Origin: Streptomyces uncialis
GTDB taxonomy: Bacteria > Actinomycetota > Actinomycetes > Streptomycetales > Streptomycetaceae
Reading direction: 5' to 3'
Assembly (NCBI RefSeq): GCF_001905345.1
Contig: NZ_LFBV01000009.1
Span: 62,001 to 126,000 of the forward strand
DNA length: 64,000 nt
Shown here: positions 16,283 through 24,682 of the stretch, piece after piece
Numbering within the stretch: the stretch's first letter is position 1
How the letters are laid out: every line of letters starts with the position of its first letter
The notes under the pieces: generated by a model
Seen by the model: the letters and a program-made list of their open reading frames with translations, nothing else
Database searches by the model: none
Told to the model about the DNA's origin: nothing
Position numbers and translations under genes: made by a program

Positions 16283-18517
16283 GTGCCGATCCCCGGGAAC
16301 TTCCTCTCCGCGACGACGGAGATGGTCGATCCGAACACGTCCGGGTGGGGGCTGCCGCTCAACGCGGCCCTGTCCAAGGGGACCGGGGGCCGCAACGGCG
16401 ACGGCTGCCTGGTCGTCAAGTCCGTCGCGGCCGGCACCGTCGTCGCGTCGACCGTGTCGTCGTACGCGGTCACCCCCGGCACCGTCCTCCAGGCGGTCGC
16501 CGACGCGGCCGGTGTGGTGCCGGAACGGATCGGCATCCAGTGGCTGAACGCGGTGGGCCTCCCGATCGGGACCACACTGTCCCTCACGACGGCCGGGTCG
16601 TCGCCGAACTGGCACCGGGTGGGAGTGGCGGGCGCCGCGCCCGCAAACACCAAACGGGCCAGGGTGATTCTGACGTCCACACCTGCGGCGGCAGGCGTGA
16701 ACCACTACTGGGAGAACGTGTACTTGGGGCGGCCTCTCCGGGTGCCGGGGAACCTGCTGCCGTTCGGGACGGAGTCGACGGAGATCGACACGTCCGGCTG
16801 GGTGCCCGAGGTCAACGCGACCGTGTCCCGGCAGGTACCGGTGGTGGCGTGGGCGGTGAACAACTACCTCGCCGGCGGGCACACCCTGGCGCTGACGGCT
16901 GTCGCCGCGGGGAACGCCGCGGTCGTCGCGGTCGACCGGCCCCGGGTGACCCCGGGGACCGAGTACCTGGCGTACGCCTACCTGAACCCGCCGACCCTGT
17001 CCGCGGCGGCGTGGATCGAGCTGAGGTTCTACGACTCGGTGGGCAACCAGGTCGGGGCCGCGCGCAGTGAACTGGACGCGCCGGGGACGGGCATGTACAC
17101 GCAGCGCGCGGCGATGGTCGCGCCGCCGACAGCCGCGTCGTGCTCGGTGGCGGCTGGCCTCACGGGCGCGAGCGCCGGGCAGGTACTGCGCCTGGAGACC
17201 GTCGTCATCACCACCGCGCCGAAGAACGTCGTCGGCAGCGTCGTCCCGTACCCGGACAGCCGCTTCGAGCAGGGCATCGCGGGCTGGACCAGGACATCCG
17301 GTGTGGCCGTACTGGCCCGGACCTCGCCGTGGGGCGCGGCCACCGTCGACGGGTCGTACGCGCTGTCGGTCACCTCGGCGACCGCGACGGCGAGCACCGT
17401 GCGCAGCGCCCGCTTCCCCACGCCCGGCGGCGAGGGCCTGAACTGGCGGATCTCGCTGTCTGCGCGGACGGTGACGGGCACGTGGGCGTCGCTGTGGCTG
17501 CGGCTGCGCTGGTACGACGCGGCGGGCACCGACCTCGGCGCGTCGGCGGGGACCGCGTACTCGTTCCCCTCGTCCGGGGTGTGGTACGGCATGCCCTCGG
17601 ATGCGGCGGCGCCGGCCGGGGCCACCCAGGCGGCGGTCGAGCTGATCGCCACGGCGTCCGCGACGGGCTCGGAGATGCAGGTCGACGCGGTCGCGCTGTG
17701 GCAGGTGCTGCCGCTGACCGCGGTCGAGGCGGTCAGCGGGGACGGCTACGCGCGTCTGACGCTGCGGGAGCTGCTGCTTGACTACGGGCTGACGGTGTAC
17801 CGCGAGGGCGCTGACGGGTCCCGCACCCTGGTGCGGGGGCCGGACGGACTGTGGGACCGGACGCCGGTCATCTCGGACACGGTCGTCATCGAGGATCATG
17901 AGGCGCCGTTGAATGTGCCGGTGCGCTACCACGTGCAGCTGTGGTCGCCGTCGGCGGTGCTGACCGGGACGCGGACCAGCGTCTACGTGACGGTCGCCCT
18001 GGCCGACATCAACACGGCCTGGCTGAAGGACCCCGGCAACCCGCAGCGCAACACGAGGGTGATGGTGCGGCGGGCGCCGGACTGGCAGCGGCCGATCGAG
18101 CAGACGTCGTTCATCGTGCGGGGCCGCCGCAACAAGATCGTTCTTTCCGGCCTGCGGCAGGGCGCGGAAGGGGAACTCGTCGTCTGGACCCGCTCGGACG
18201 AGGAACGCGCCGGTCTGAACCTGCTCCTCGACTCCGGGAACACGCTGCTGTGGCAGGCCGCCCCCGGCATGGGCGTCACCGACATGTACGTGAACGCCGG
18301 AACTGTGACGGAGGCCCGCACGGGCGGGACGGCGCAGGACCCGTGGAGGGAGTGGACGCTGCCCCTCGTCGAGGCGGACATGCCGACGGCGGTCGGCGTC
18401 AACGGCGCTGCGGGCCGCACCTGGCAGGACGTGCTGACCGAGTTCGCGACCTGGGGCGATGTCCTCGCCGCGTACGCCACCTGGGAGCACGTCCTCCTCG
18501 ACCGCAGAAGGACGTGA
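16283..18517 (+). CDS. Minor tail protein with tandem carbohydrate-binding-like modules
   Basis: 744 residues, beta-rich. Three modules of about 150 residues begin near residues 5, 155 and 320, each opening with a Ser-Gly-Trp or Ala-Gly-Trp and showing the Thr/Val/Ala-rich strands of jelly-roll carbohydrate-binding modules. The last 270 residues (Tyr-Ala-Arg-Leu-Thr-Leu onward) look like a tail-hub or distal-tail contact domain. It follows the tape measure, where distal tail proteins lie, so it probably sits at the tail tip and may bind cell-wall glycans. GTG 16283 has GAGGAGG nine bases upstream. Specific fold not proven. Confidence 0.7.
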   Translation: MPIPGNFLSATTEMVDPNTSGWGLPLNAALSKGTGGRNGDGCLVVKSVAAGTVVASTVSSYAVTPGTVLQAVADAAGVVPERIGIQWLNAVGLPIGTTLSLTTAGSSPNWHRVGVAGAAPANTKRARVILTSTPAAAGVNHYWENVYLGRPLRVPGNLLPFGTESTEIDTSGWVPEVNATVSRQVPVVAWAVNNYLAGGHTLALTAVAAGNAAVVAVDRPRVTPGTEYLAYAYLNPPTLSAAAWIELRFYDSVGNQVGAARSELDAPGTGMYTQRAAMVAPPTAASCSVAAGLTGASAGQVLRLETVVITTAPKNVVGSVVPYPDSRFEQGIAGWTRTSGVAVLARTSPWGAATVDGSYALSVTSATATASTVRSARFPTPGGEGLNWRISLSARTVTGTWASLWLRLRWYDAAGTDLGASAGTAYSFPSSGVWYGMPSDAAAPAGATQAAVELIATASATGSEMQVDAVALWQVLPLTAVEAVSGDGYARLTLRELLLDYGLTVYREGADGSRTLVRGPDGLWDRTPVISDTVVIEDHEAPLNVPVRYHVQLWSPSAVLTGTRTSVYVTVALADINTAWLKDPGNPQRNTRVMVRRAPDWQRPIEQTSFIVRGRRNKIVLSGLRQGAEGELVVWTRSDEERAGLNLLLDSGNTLLWQAAPGMGVTDMYVNAGTVTEARTGGTAQDPWREWTLPLVEADMPTAVGVNGAAGRTWQDVLTEFATWGDVLAAYATWEHVLLDRRRT

Positions 18518-18518
18518 C

Positions 18519-19610
18519 ATGTATCCGGTCAGCGACCGTTTCCTGGCCCGGCTGGCGGAGAGCCACACCCCGGTGACGCGCGTGCAGCTGATGCTCACGG
18601 ACGGCCGGGTCCTGGACCTGGACCACACAGGCGGCAGCGTCGCGGTCGACCGGGCGCAGGCGATCCGCCGCACCTGCACGGTGACGTGCGCGGACGTGTC
18701 CCTGATCCCCGTAACGGCCGCCGACGAGCTGGCGACCTACGGTGCGCGGCTGATGCTCGCCCGCGGCGTCGAGTACGGCGACGGCAGCGAGGAGCTCGTC
18801 CCGCTGGGGGTGTTCCGGCTCGACGAGGCGGGCGGCGACCTGTCCGAAGGGCCGGTGACGCTCCAGGGGAAGGACCTCTCCGCGGCCGTCGCCGATGACA
18901 GGTTCACCGCCCCGTTCACCGCGTCGGGCACGGTCGTCGGCGCGATCACCGCTGTGGTGACGCGCAGCCTCCCCGGCGCCGATGTCCTCGCGGCGATCCC
19001 CGACGCGCCGATCGGGCGGCGCACCTTCGACACGGAGGCCGACCCGTGGGCCGCCGTGCAGGAGATCGCCGCCGCAGCGGGCGCAGAGTGCTACGTGAAC
19101 GCCGACGGCGTGTTCGTCATCGCGACCCTGCCCGACCTGACGACCGCCACCCCGGCGTGGTCCGTGGAAGCCACCGAGGGCGGCGTGTACCTCTCCGGTA
19201 CCCGGCAGATGACCAGCAGCAACGTCCACAACGGCGTCCTGGCCCGGGGCGAGAACACCGCCGACAACACGGCCCCCGTCAGCTACCTCGCGACCGACAA
19301 CGACCCGGCCTCGCCGACCTACTGGGGCGGCCCGTTCGGCCGCCGCCCCACTTTCTACAGCTCGCCCACCCTCACCACCACCGCGGCCTGCACGGCGGCG
19401 GCGAACCTGAAGCTCGCCGCGGCGAAGGCCCCCAACGCCAAGGGCGACTTCTCCAGCCTCCCCAACCCGGCGCTGGAGCCCGGGGACGTGATCCGGGTCG
19501 TCCACCCCGACGGCACCAAAGAACTCCACCAGGTCGCCTCGTTCAGCGTCCCCCTCGACGTGGGCGGAGACTTCCCGATCACGACGATCTCCGCGAAGGA
19601 GGACGCGTGA
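18519..19610 (+). CDS. Minor tail / tail hub protein (DUF5047-like)
   Basis: 363 residues. It begins Met-Tyr-Pro-Val-Ser-Asp-Arg-Phe-Leu and has a Val-Gln-Leu-Met-Leu-Thr-Asp-Gly-Arg-Val start typical of the DUF5047 tail proteins of Streptomyces phages. These resemble tail-hub proteins, with later strands including Glu-Pro-Gly-Asp-Val-Ile-Arg-Val near 325. The ATG at 18519 starts two bases after the previous stop; upstream in-frame codons belong to the preceding gene. The stop overlaps the next GTG by four bases. A structural role at the baseplate is inferred from order. Confidence 0.7.
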   Translation: MYPVSDRFLARLAESHTPVTRVQLMLTDGRVLDLDHTGGSVAVDRAQAIRRTCTVTCADVSLIPVTAADELATYGARLMLARGVEYGDGSEELVPLGVFRLDEAGGDLSEGPVTLQGKDLSAAVADDRFTAPFTASGTVVGAITAVVTRSLPGADVLAAIPDAPIGRRTFDTEADPWAAVQEIAAAAGAECYVNADGVFVIATLPDLTTATPAWSVEATEGGVYLSGTRQMTSSNVHNGVLARGENTADNTAPVSYLATDNDPASPTYWGGPFGRRPTFYSSPTLTTTAACTAAANLKLAAAKAPNAKGDFSSLPNPALEPGDVIRVVHPDGTKELHQVASFSVPLDVGGDFPITTISAKEDA

Positions 19611-20365
19611 CCAGCAGCCACGGCATCCACCGCGACCTCGCCGCCGCGCTCCGCGGGCAGGCCCAGCGCGCCGGTGAGGCCGCGACGACGGTACGCGGCT
19701 CCGACTGGCGGCTCGCCACCGTCACCGCGGTCGGCACGGACGGCACGGTCACCGCCGACGGCATCCCCGCCCGGCGGATGGAGACGTACGCCCGGCCCGC
19801 TGTCGGCGACACGATCCTGCTCACCCAGTCCTCGGCGGGCAACTGGGCCGCCGCCGGACGCCTCGACACCGGGCCCGGAACGGCCATCGGCATCCCCGCC
19901 TACGCCTACAAGACCACCGCGACGGACCGCGCATCGACCACGGCACCGGCCGCCGACCCCGACCTCGTCCTGCCGCTCGCAGCGGCGGGCGTGTACGTGG
20001 TCGAGATGCACCTGCTGGTGGGCGGCCCGGCGGCCGGACTGCTGGTCACCCAGTGGCAGGTGCCCGCCGGAGCGACCGGCCTGAAGGGCGCGCACGGCCC
20101 CGCGTCGACCGCCGCCGGAACGGATGCGCTGACCAACGCGGGGGACAACATTGCGGGCCGCTTCGGCGCCCACGGGTTCGGCACCACGGTGACCTACGGG
20201 CGCCGCAACACCAACACCAACCTGCTGTACGCCATCGAAACCGGCGTGGTCACCACGACCGGGACCGCGGGGACCTGCGCGGTGGCATGGGCGCAGTCGG
20301 CGAGCAACGCGACGCCGACGCGGATGGGTGCTGGCTCGTGGATGCGGGCCACACGGATCGGATAG
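19607..20365 (+). CDS. Tail-tip structural protein of unknown detail
   Basis: 252 residues. GTG 19607 overlaps the previous stop (GTGA). Residues 30-85 form a small beta domain (Val-Thr-Ala-Val-Gly-Thr-Asp-Gly-Thr-Val, then Gly-Asp-Thr-Ile-Leu-Leu-Thr-Gln), an OB-like pattern common in proteins that line the tail hub. Residues 110-252 form a Gly/Thr/Ala-rich beta domain resembling phage fibre heads. It is probably part of the adhesion tip. No enzymatic motif is visible. The exact role cannot be read from sequence. Confidence 0.6.
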   Translation: MTSSHGIHRDLAAALRGQAQRAGEAATTVRGSDWRLATVTAVGTDGTVTADGIPARRMETYARPAVGDTILLTQSSAGNWAAAGRLDTGPGTAIGIPAYAYKTTATDRASTTAPAADPDLVLPLAAAGVYVVEMHLLVGGPAAGLLVTQWQVPAGATGLKGAHGPASTAAGTDALTNAGDNIAGRFGAHGFGTTVTYGRRNTNTNLLYAIETGVVTTTGTAGTCAVAWAQSASNATPTRMGAGSWMRATRIG

Positions 20366-20371
20366 GGGATC

Positions 20372-20989
20372 ATGCCGGTACCAGACGACTACGGGCAGGG
20401 CATACAGATCGCGTCGCTGATCGACGCCCCGGACGCGGGCAAGCTCGCCAAGGACATCGCCAACGCGCTCGCGCAGCGCGGGGTGATGCGTTTCGCGTCG
20501 GCGTCAGCGCGGGGAGCCACGATCACGACCCCGGTCGAGGGCATGCTGGCGTGGCTGCGGGACGTGGACCTGCTCACGCTGTGGGACGGCAGCGCGTGGA
20601 CGGTCGTGGCGACCGGCGCGAAGTCATGGACCACGGTCGGCCTGACCTCGGGCTGGGAGCACAACGGCAACGACAACGGCACCTTCCAGTACCGGCTCGT
20701 GAACCTGTTCGGGGAGGACTCGATCATGTTCCGCGGGGCGATCAGCAAGGACGCGTACGGGATTCCGTGGCTCGTACCGGGGAGCTGGACGCTGACCGCC
20801 AGCCCTCTCCCTGTGGCGTACCGACCGTCGACGAAGCGGACCATCACGGTCCCATGCTCCGATGTGAACAGCGTGCGGATCACCCTGAAAGCGGACATCC
20901 AGACCGACGGCCACATCAGGCTCTGGGGCACCCAGGCCGACAGCAGACCTCCCTGGGTGTCCTTCAACGGCTGCTTCGCCAGCCTCTAG
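20372..20989 (+). CDS. Putative tail fibre / receptor-binding tip protein
   Basis: 205 residues. The N-terminal helix region (Pro-Asp-Asp-Tyr-Gly-Gln-Gly-Ile-Gln, then a conserved Asp-Ala-Pro-Asp-Ala) is frequent in actinophage tip proteins. Next comes a Trp-Leu-Arg-Asp segment of the type seen in short fibre shafts (residues 60-75), and the last 110 residues are a Trp/Tyr-rich beta domain suited to binding a surface ligand. It is the last structural gene before lysis, where receptor-binding proteins often lie. ATG 20372 starts six bases after the previous stop, with GGGGA upstream. Confidence 0.55.
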   Translation: MPVPDDYGQGIQIASLIDAPDAGKLAKDIANALAQRGVMRFASASARGATITTPVEGMLAWLRDVDLLTLWDGSAWTVVATGAKSWTTVGLTSGWEHNGNDNGTFQYRLVNLFGEDSIMFRGAISKDAYGIPWLVPGSWTLTASPLPVAYRPSTKRTITVPCSDVNSVRITLKADIQTDGHIRLWGTQADSRPPWVSFNGCFASL

Positions 20990-21046
20990 ACCAACCACTC
21001 GAACCCCGGCTCGCCGTCGGGGCCTTCGCCATTCCCAGGAGGACAC

Positions 21047-21943
21047 GTGGCCAGATCAGGGCCGCAGAAGATACCCGGCGCCTCACAGGCGTACTTCTAC
21101 GGGGCCGGGCGCTTCTCGGGGTCGGACATGGAGGTCAACTGCGGTGTCGTACACACCACGGAGGGCCGCAGCCTCCCTACGTACGCCGACAGCCAGGGAC
21201 GGCCTGGCGCCATGGCGCCGACCGTGACCGGGCTGCCCGACATCCCGGCACGGCGTATCCGCTGGTACCAGCACTACGACGTCGACGAGTCCGCACGAGC
21301 GCTCGCGAACAAGGTCGGCGGGGTCGAGACGAACCAGGCCAACGCCTTCCAGATGGAGCTGGTGGGGACCTGCGATGCGACGAAGGCCAGCACGTGGGCA
21401 GGGAAGCGCGCCGGCGTCGACTACATCTACTGGCCTGACGCGCCCGAGTGGGCGCTCGCGGAGGTGGCGTGGCTGGTGCGCTGGCTGAACACCCACCACG
21501 CCGTGCCGCTCACGTGCGTGAAGGACTGGCTGGCCTACGGGGTCGACTCGCGGCGGCCCGGCGTGACCCCGGCTTCGTACGGGGCCAGTCCGGCGCGCAT
21601 GTCGCACGCGCAGTGGCGCGCCTTCACCGGCTGGTGCGGGCACCAGCACGTCCCGGAGAACGACCATGGCGACCCGGGATCGATGGACTTCGCGCGGGTG
21701 ATCGCCCTCGCGAAGTCCCCTGCAACCGGAGGCAAGGAGAAGGACATGGACAAGACACAGCTGTACGCGGCGGTGTGGGAGCAGGACAAGGTGCCCGCCC
21801 CGGACAGCAGCTCGACGAAGACGACCAACCCCCACTGGGCGCCTCAGTCGTTCCTGCGGGAGATCTACGACGCGCTCACCGGGCTGCGCGGTGACGTGGC
21901 CAAGCTGCGCGCCGAGGTGCGCGACCTCAAGAAGGGGGCCTGA
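21047..21943 (+). CDS. Endolysin, N-acetylmuramoyl-L-alanine amidase (Amidase_2 / PGRP fold)
   Basis: 298 residues. The catalytic domain spans about 20-220. The first zinc ligand is His36 in Val-Val-His-Thr-Thr-Glu; the second cluster is Gly-His-Gln-His-Val-Pro-Glu-Asn-Asp-His-Gly-Asp-Pro-Gly near 198-211. It should cut the amide bond between muramic acid and the stem peptide. No signal peptide is present, so release needs the holin encoded next. The C-terminal 70 residues hold a charged helix (Leu-Arg-Gly-Asp-Val-Ala-Lys-Leu-Arg-Ala-Glu), a likely coiled coil rather than a known wall-binding domain. AGGAGG precedes GTG 21047. Confidence 0.9.
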   Translation: MARSGPQKIPGASQAYFYGAGRFSGSDMEVNCGVVHTTEGRSLPTYADSQGRPGAMAPTVTGLPDIPARRIRWYQHYDVDESARALANKVGGVETNQANAFQMELVGTCDATKASTWAGKRAGVDYIYWPDAPEWALAEVAWLVRWLNTHHAVPLTCVKDWLAYGVDSRRPGVTPASYGASPARMSHAQWRAFTGWCGHQHVPENDHGDPGSMDFARVIALAKSPATGGKEKDMDKTQLYAAVWEQDKVPAPDSSSTKTTNPHWAPQSFLREIYDALTGLRGDVAKLRAEVRDLKKGA

Positions 21944-21944
21944 G

Positions 21945-22199
21945 ATGGCCGACATACTGCCCACGCCTGAGACCGTCATCAAGAACGGCGCCACGTACGC
22001 GCGCGACCTGCTGGAACGGGTGCTGACCTCGTTCCTCGGGGGATTCCTCGCGGGCATCGTGATCACCCAGCCGCTGGACGCGAGCATGTGGTACACCGCC
22101 CTGTCCGCGGGAACGGCCGCCGCGGTGTCCCTCGTGAAGGGCATCCTCGCGCGGGCCAGGGACGTGACGAACAGCGCGTCGCTCGCCCGGGGGGTGTAG
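21945..22199 (+). CDS. Holin
   Basis: 84 residues with two predicted membrane helices (about 25-42, Phe-Leu-Gly-Gly-Phe-Leu-Ala-Gly-Ile-Val-Ile, and about 47-66), joined by a short loop, and a basic C-terminal tail. Size and topology match small actinophage holins, which form membrane lesions that let the endolysin reach the wall. The ATG lies one base after the endolysin stop, with a GGGGG ribosome site inside the endolysin end. The next gene begins directly at its stop. Confidence 0.8.
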   Translation: MADILPTPETVIKNGATYARDLLERVLTSFLGGFLAGIVITQPLDASMWYTALSAGTAAAVSLVKGILARARDVTNSASLARGV

Positions 22200-22628
22200 G
22201 TGCTCGGGCTGATAGCCCGGCGCCTCGGGAGACGGGGCGCGATCCTCGCGAGCTTCGGCGCACTGTGGGCGCTCTACGGTGTCGGTCAGCTCATCGAGCC
22301 GCTGCCCGACACCCGGGGCATCCGCCTCCTGCTGCGCGTCATGCCCTTGGACGGGTGGGCCTGGTGCTGGATAGTCTGCGGCCTCCTCGCCCTGGCATCG
22401 GCCCCGCTGCGCCAGGGCCGGGACTGGGTAGGGTTCCCCGCTCTGCTGGTGATCGTCGTGCCGTGGATGTGCTCGTACCTGGCGTCGTGGTGGCCGCTGC
22501 ACGACTACCCGCGGGGGTGGATCGCGGCACTGATCTGGGCGGTCGCGGCAGTGCCGGTGATCGTCGTGGCCGGGTGGACCGAGCCTGCCCGGCCCGAGCA
22601 CATGGAGGGGTGGGGCGGTGACGGCTGA
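22200..22628 (+). CDS. Four-helix membrane protein in the lysis cassette
   Basis: 142 residues with four hydrophobic spans (about 14-32, 47-68, 78-95 and 105-125) separated by short Arg/Asp-containing loops. GTG 22200 touches the holin stop. Multi-span membrane proteins beside the holin are common in actinophages and may be a second holin, an antiholin or an accessory to membrane disruption. No family signature is visible. The stop overlaps the next gene by 11 bases, so the lysis genes form one tightly coupled unit. Confidence 0.65.
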   Translation: MLGLIARRLGRRGAILASFGALWALYGVGQLIEPLPDTRGIRLLLRVMPLDGWAWCWIVCGLLALASAPLRQGRDWVGFPALLVIVVPWMCSYLASWWPLHDYPRGWIAALIWAVAAVPVIVVAGWTEPARPEHMEGWGGDG

Positions 22629-22983
22629 GATGTGGACGGCTGTGTCCGGTGGGGCCGTCGGGGTGGCATCGGCGGTCGTGACAGCATGGGGCGCGCGCGC
22701 CGCCCGCCGGACACGCCGCGACCACCGGCGCGACGACTTCACGGCCGTCACCGACCGGATGGAAAAGGAGATCACCCGCCAGGGCCAGCGGATAGACGAG
22801 CTGGAGGCGGACTCCGAGCAGCAGCGCACGCGCGTCGCCGGTCAGGACTTCACGATCCGCTACCTGACGGCGTGGGTCCGCAGCCTGTACGGCCACATCC
22901 GCGCAACGGGAGCGGAACCGCCCTCACCGCCGCAGCCGGTCCCAGACGACGTCCGGCCGTACCTGCACGACATAGGAGTCTGA
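22618..22983 (+). CDS. Single-span membrane protein with coiled coil (spanin-like?)
   Basis: 121 residues. One membrane helix (about 5-25), then a strongly basic stretch and a predicted coiled coil (about 40-75: Met-Glu-Lys-Glu-Ile-Thr-Arg-Gln-Gly-Gln-Arg-Ile-Asp-Glu-Leu-Glu), ending in a Pro-rich tail. This bitopic layout resembles i-spanins of Gram-negative phages, but the host has no outer membrane, so the name is only an analogy. A holin regulator is equally possible. GTG 22618 lies inside the preceding gene. Confidence 0.6.
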   Translation: MTAEMWTAVSGGAVGVASAVVTAWGARAARRTRRDHRRDDFTAVTDRMEKEITRQGQRIDELEADSEQQRTRVAGQDFTIRYLTAWVRSLYGHIRATGAEPPSPPQPVPDDVRPYLHDIGV

Positions 22984-22984
22984 A

Positions 22985-23170
22985 GTGCCCAACCTGATCG
23001 AACCGCGACCCGCCACGTCCCGCCCGGTGGATGCCTCGGCCGACATGGCGTCGCTGGTGAATCTTGGCCTGGCCGATCCGCAGCCGATGCCCGCCCCGTC
23101 GATCGCACCGTTCCTGGAACCCGCCTTCGACCCGGCGCTGCTGCTTGAACCGCCGGGCGAGTCCGAGTAG
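22985..23170 (+). CDS. Short hypothetical protein at end of late operon
   Basis: 61 residues, Pro/Ala-rich with Leu-Gly-Leu-Ala-Asp-Pro and two Phe/Leu patches near the C-terminus, no recognised domain. GTG 22985 starts one base after the previous stop with a weak AGGAG nearby, and its stop coincides with the left arm of the terminator hairpin. Size and position are those of a genuine last gene of the late operon, but composition alone cannot prove expression. Confidence 0.5.
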   Translation: MPNLIEPRPATSRPVDASADMASLVNLGLADPQPMPAPSIAPFLEPAFDPALLLEPPGESE

Positions 23171-23217
23171 TCGTGTGCCCCCGCCCCTGCTTCGTGCAGG
23201 CGGCGGGGGCACACGAC
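23170..23217. terminator. Bidirectional terminator hairpin
   Basis: A perfect 16-bp inverted repeat (23170-23185 with 23202-23217) encloses a second 5-bp stem (23186-23190 with 23196-23200). It lies between the rightward late operon and the leftward lipoprotein gene and can end both transcripts. No T-run is needed for this class in high-GC hosts. Confidence 0.85.
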
Positions 23218-23221
23218 TGTC

Positions 23222-23929
23222 TCAGCCCGCCAGCTGCTTCTTGACCTCGGCGATCTGCGGGCCGGTGTCGGCGCCCGGGATCTTCCACCGGTAGGCGGCG
23301 CCGTCACCGTCGAGGTACTGGAGCGTGCCGCCCTTCGCCTGCGCCGGGGTGAGGTCGAACACAGTGCTGCGCCACTGGAACGATCCGGGCTGGACGGGCC
23401 CCGTGCTGTCGAACGACTCCGTTTGAACGCTGACCGAGTCCCCGCTGCCCCAGCCGATGGCTTCTCCGCCGGGGGCGATCCACTGCCAGCCGTTGCCGGT
23501 GATCGGTGCGGGCACCTCGGCTGCCGCGCCGGTCGTCGCCCGCGCCTTCACCGTGACGAAGACGAACGTCCCCTTCTGCGAGGTGCCGCCGCCACCCGCC
23601 TTCGTGTAGACGACGGTGGTCGGGGTGATCTCCAGGACGCCGGCGCCCTGGTCCCCGACGGTCCCGGCCGGCTTGCCGAGCGCGAGCGGCTCTTCGGGTC
23701 CTGCGCTGGCCGCGCCATCGATCTCGCCGGAGCAGTGGGTGTTCCACGTCTTCTGGTCGATGTCCTCGGCCGTGCAGTCGACCTCGGTGGCCTTCTTGCT
23801 GGCGGCGGGCGCGGAGCTGTTCTTCGGCTTCTCGTCGGCTTTGCTGTCTCCGCTGTCGCTGCCTCCGCAGGCGGTGAGGGCTGCGGCGAGCAGGAGTGCG
23901 GCAGTTGAGATGGTGATGCGGGCTGGCAC
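23222..23929 (-). CDS. Secreted lipoprotein, candidate lysogenic-conversion gene
   Basis: 235 residues. The signal peptide ends in the lipobox Leu-Thr-Ala-Cys (Cys21), so it is predicted to be lipid-anchored on the outside of the membrane. A Ser/Asp/Lys-rich linker (22-50) precedes a beta-rich domain (about 75-220) with Val-Phe-Val-Thr-Val-Lys-Ala and Ser-Phe-Gln-Trp-Arg-Ser-Thr-Val-Phe-Asp, similar in style to small immunoglobulin-like bacterial lipoproteins. GGGGGGA precedes GTG 23929. It faces the late operon and has its own upstream region, so it is likely expressed in the lysogen. Superinfection exclusion is a guess from family precedent. Confidence 0.75.
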   Translation of the reverse strand: MPARITISTAALLLAAALTACGGSDSGDSKADEKPKNSSAPAASKKATEVDCTAEDIDQKTWNTHCSGEIDGAASAGPEEPLALGKPAGTVGDQGAGVLEITPTTVVYTKAGGGGTSQKGTFVFVTVKARATTGAAAEVPAPITGNGWQWIAPGGEAIGWGSGDSVSVQTESFDSTGPVQPGSFQWRSTVFDLTPAQAKGGTLQYLDGDGAAYRWKIPGADTGPQIAEVKKQLAG

Positions 23930-24087
23930 GGGAATCCCCCCAGGTGTGACGGTCTCGCCACGGTAGGGCGGACTCGGGAGGGGTGTGCGCGTTGTGATGG
24001 ACCTGTGACAGATGCGGGCCGCCGCGAACCGGGACTGGCCTGCACGCTTCGGGGCGTTCCGGGGGCGGTCTGAGCTGGTTCTCGCGC

Positions 24088-24126
24088 GAGCGAGTCCGGC
24101 CGCGAGATGGTCGGCCGGACTCGCTC
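24088..24126. repeat. Perfect 15-bp inverted repeat
   Basis: 24088-24102 pairs with 24112-24126 around a 9-base loop. It lies between the lipoprotein gene and the next minus-strand gene. No T-run follows on either strand; it may assist termination or be a protein-binding palindrome. Confidence 0.6.
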
Positions 24127-24142
24127 AGCGCCTCCCGCCTCG

Positions 24143-24178
24143 AACGGCCCGGCTCCTCGCGAGAGCTGGGCCGTTTTG
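24143..24178. terminator. Rho-independent-like terminator
   Basis: Stem of 13 bp with one G-U pair (24143-24155 with 24163-24175), loop of seven bases, followed on the plus strand by TTTT. It lies 45 bases beyond the stop of the minus-strand gene ending at 24223 and could act in either direction. With the hairpin at 24088 it makes up most of the 290-base gap at 23930-24222. Confidence 0.6.
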
Positions 24179-24222
24179 CAGGTCCGTGGTGATGGGGTGA
24201 ACCATATCGGTGATCGGCCCCG

Positions 24223-24624
24223 TCAGTAGTCCTCTGTCAGGGATGTGATGTACATGGACGCCTCCCGGCGGGTCATCTGTTCGATGCCGTTCTGGTCCGT
24301 GGGGCCGGTCATGAAGCCGCCTCCGTCGCCGGTGCGTTCCCGCTCGGCCAGCAGGTCGAGGATGTAGGTGACCTGCCTGTCGGTGGCCATCAGGGTGCCC
24401 TCCGGGGCGGCGTTCGGCGTGGGGGCGTCTTTGGTGCGCGCGAACTTGTTGATCCGCTCCCTGAGCCGGGAAGCCGCGGGGGCTTTGATGGCGCCGGTGT
24501 GGCTGGTGATGGCGAACCGGTAGCCGCCTTCCTCCTCCGTCCAGGCGGCGAGGGTGTCGTCGTCGATTCCGGCGGCCTGGGCCAGCTTGTGGATGGCGGC
24601 TGCGTCTGTCGAGCTGATGGCCAT
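24223..24624 (-). CDS. Hypothetical phage protein
   Basis: 133 residues. The N-terminal half is helical (Ile-His-Lys-Leu-Ala-Gln-Ala-Ala-Gly-Ile-Asp-Asp). The C-terminal part has Thr-Asp-Arg-Gln-Val-Thr-Tyr-Ile-Leu-Asp-Leu-Leu and Met-Thr-Arg-Arg-Glu-Ala-Ser-Met-Tyr-Ile-Thr-Ser-Leu, a paired-helix pattern seen in many small actinophage and DUF3072-like proteins, where it may bind DNA or partners. ATG 24624 follows GGAG. It is separated by 58 bases from the HTH-type gene upstream and is probably co-transcribed. Function unknown. Confidence 0.6.
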   Translation of the reverse strand: MAISSTDAAAIHKLAQAAGIDDDTLAAWTEEEGGYRFAITSHTGAIKAPAASRLRERINKFARTKDAPTPNAAPEGTLMATDRQVTYILDLLAERERTGDGGGFMTGPTDQNGIEQMTRREASMYITSLTEDY

Positions 24625-24682
24625 GTGAACTCTCCGGGGTCCGAGCCCACGGTGTGGGCCGCTTCGGCGGTGCTGCGTGGTG

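Noticed and set aside
13657..16680. A 1007-codon open frame on the minus strand
   Set aside because: It is a shadow of the tape measure and next tail gene; codon bias and domains support the plus strand.
22618..22983. A true spanin
   Set aside because: Topology is similar, but the host has no outer membrane; kept only as an unknown membrane protein with a note.
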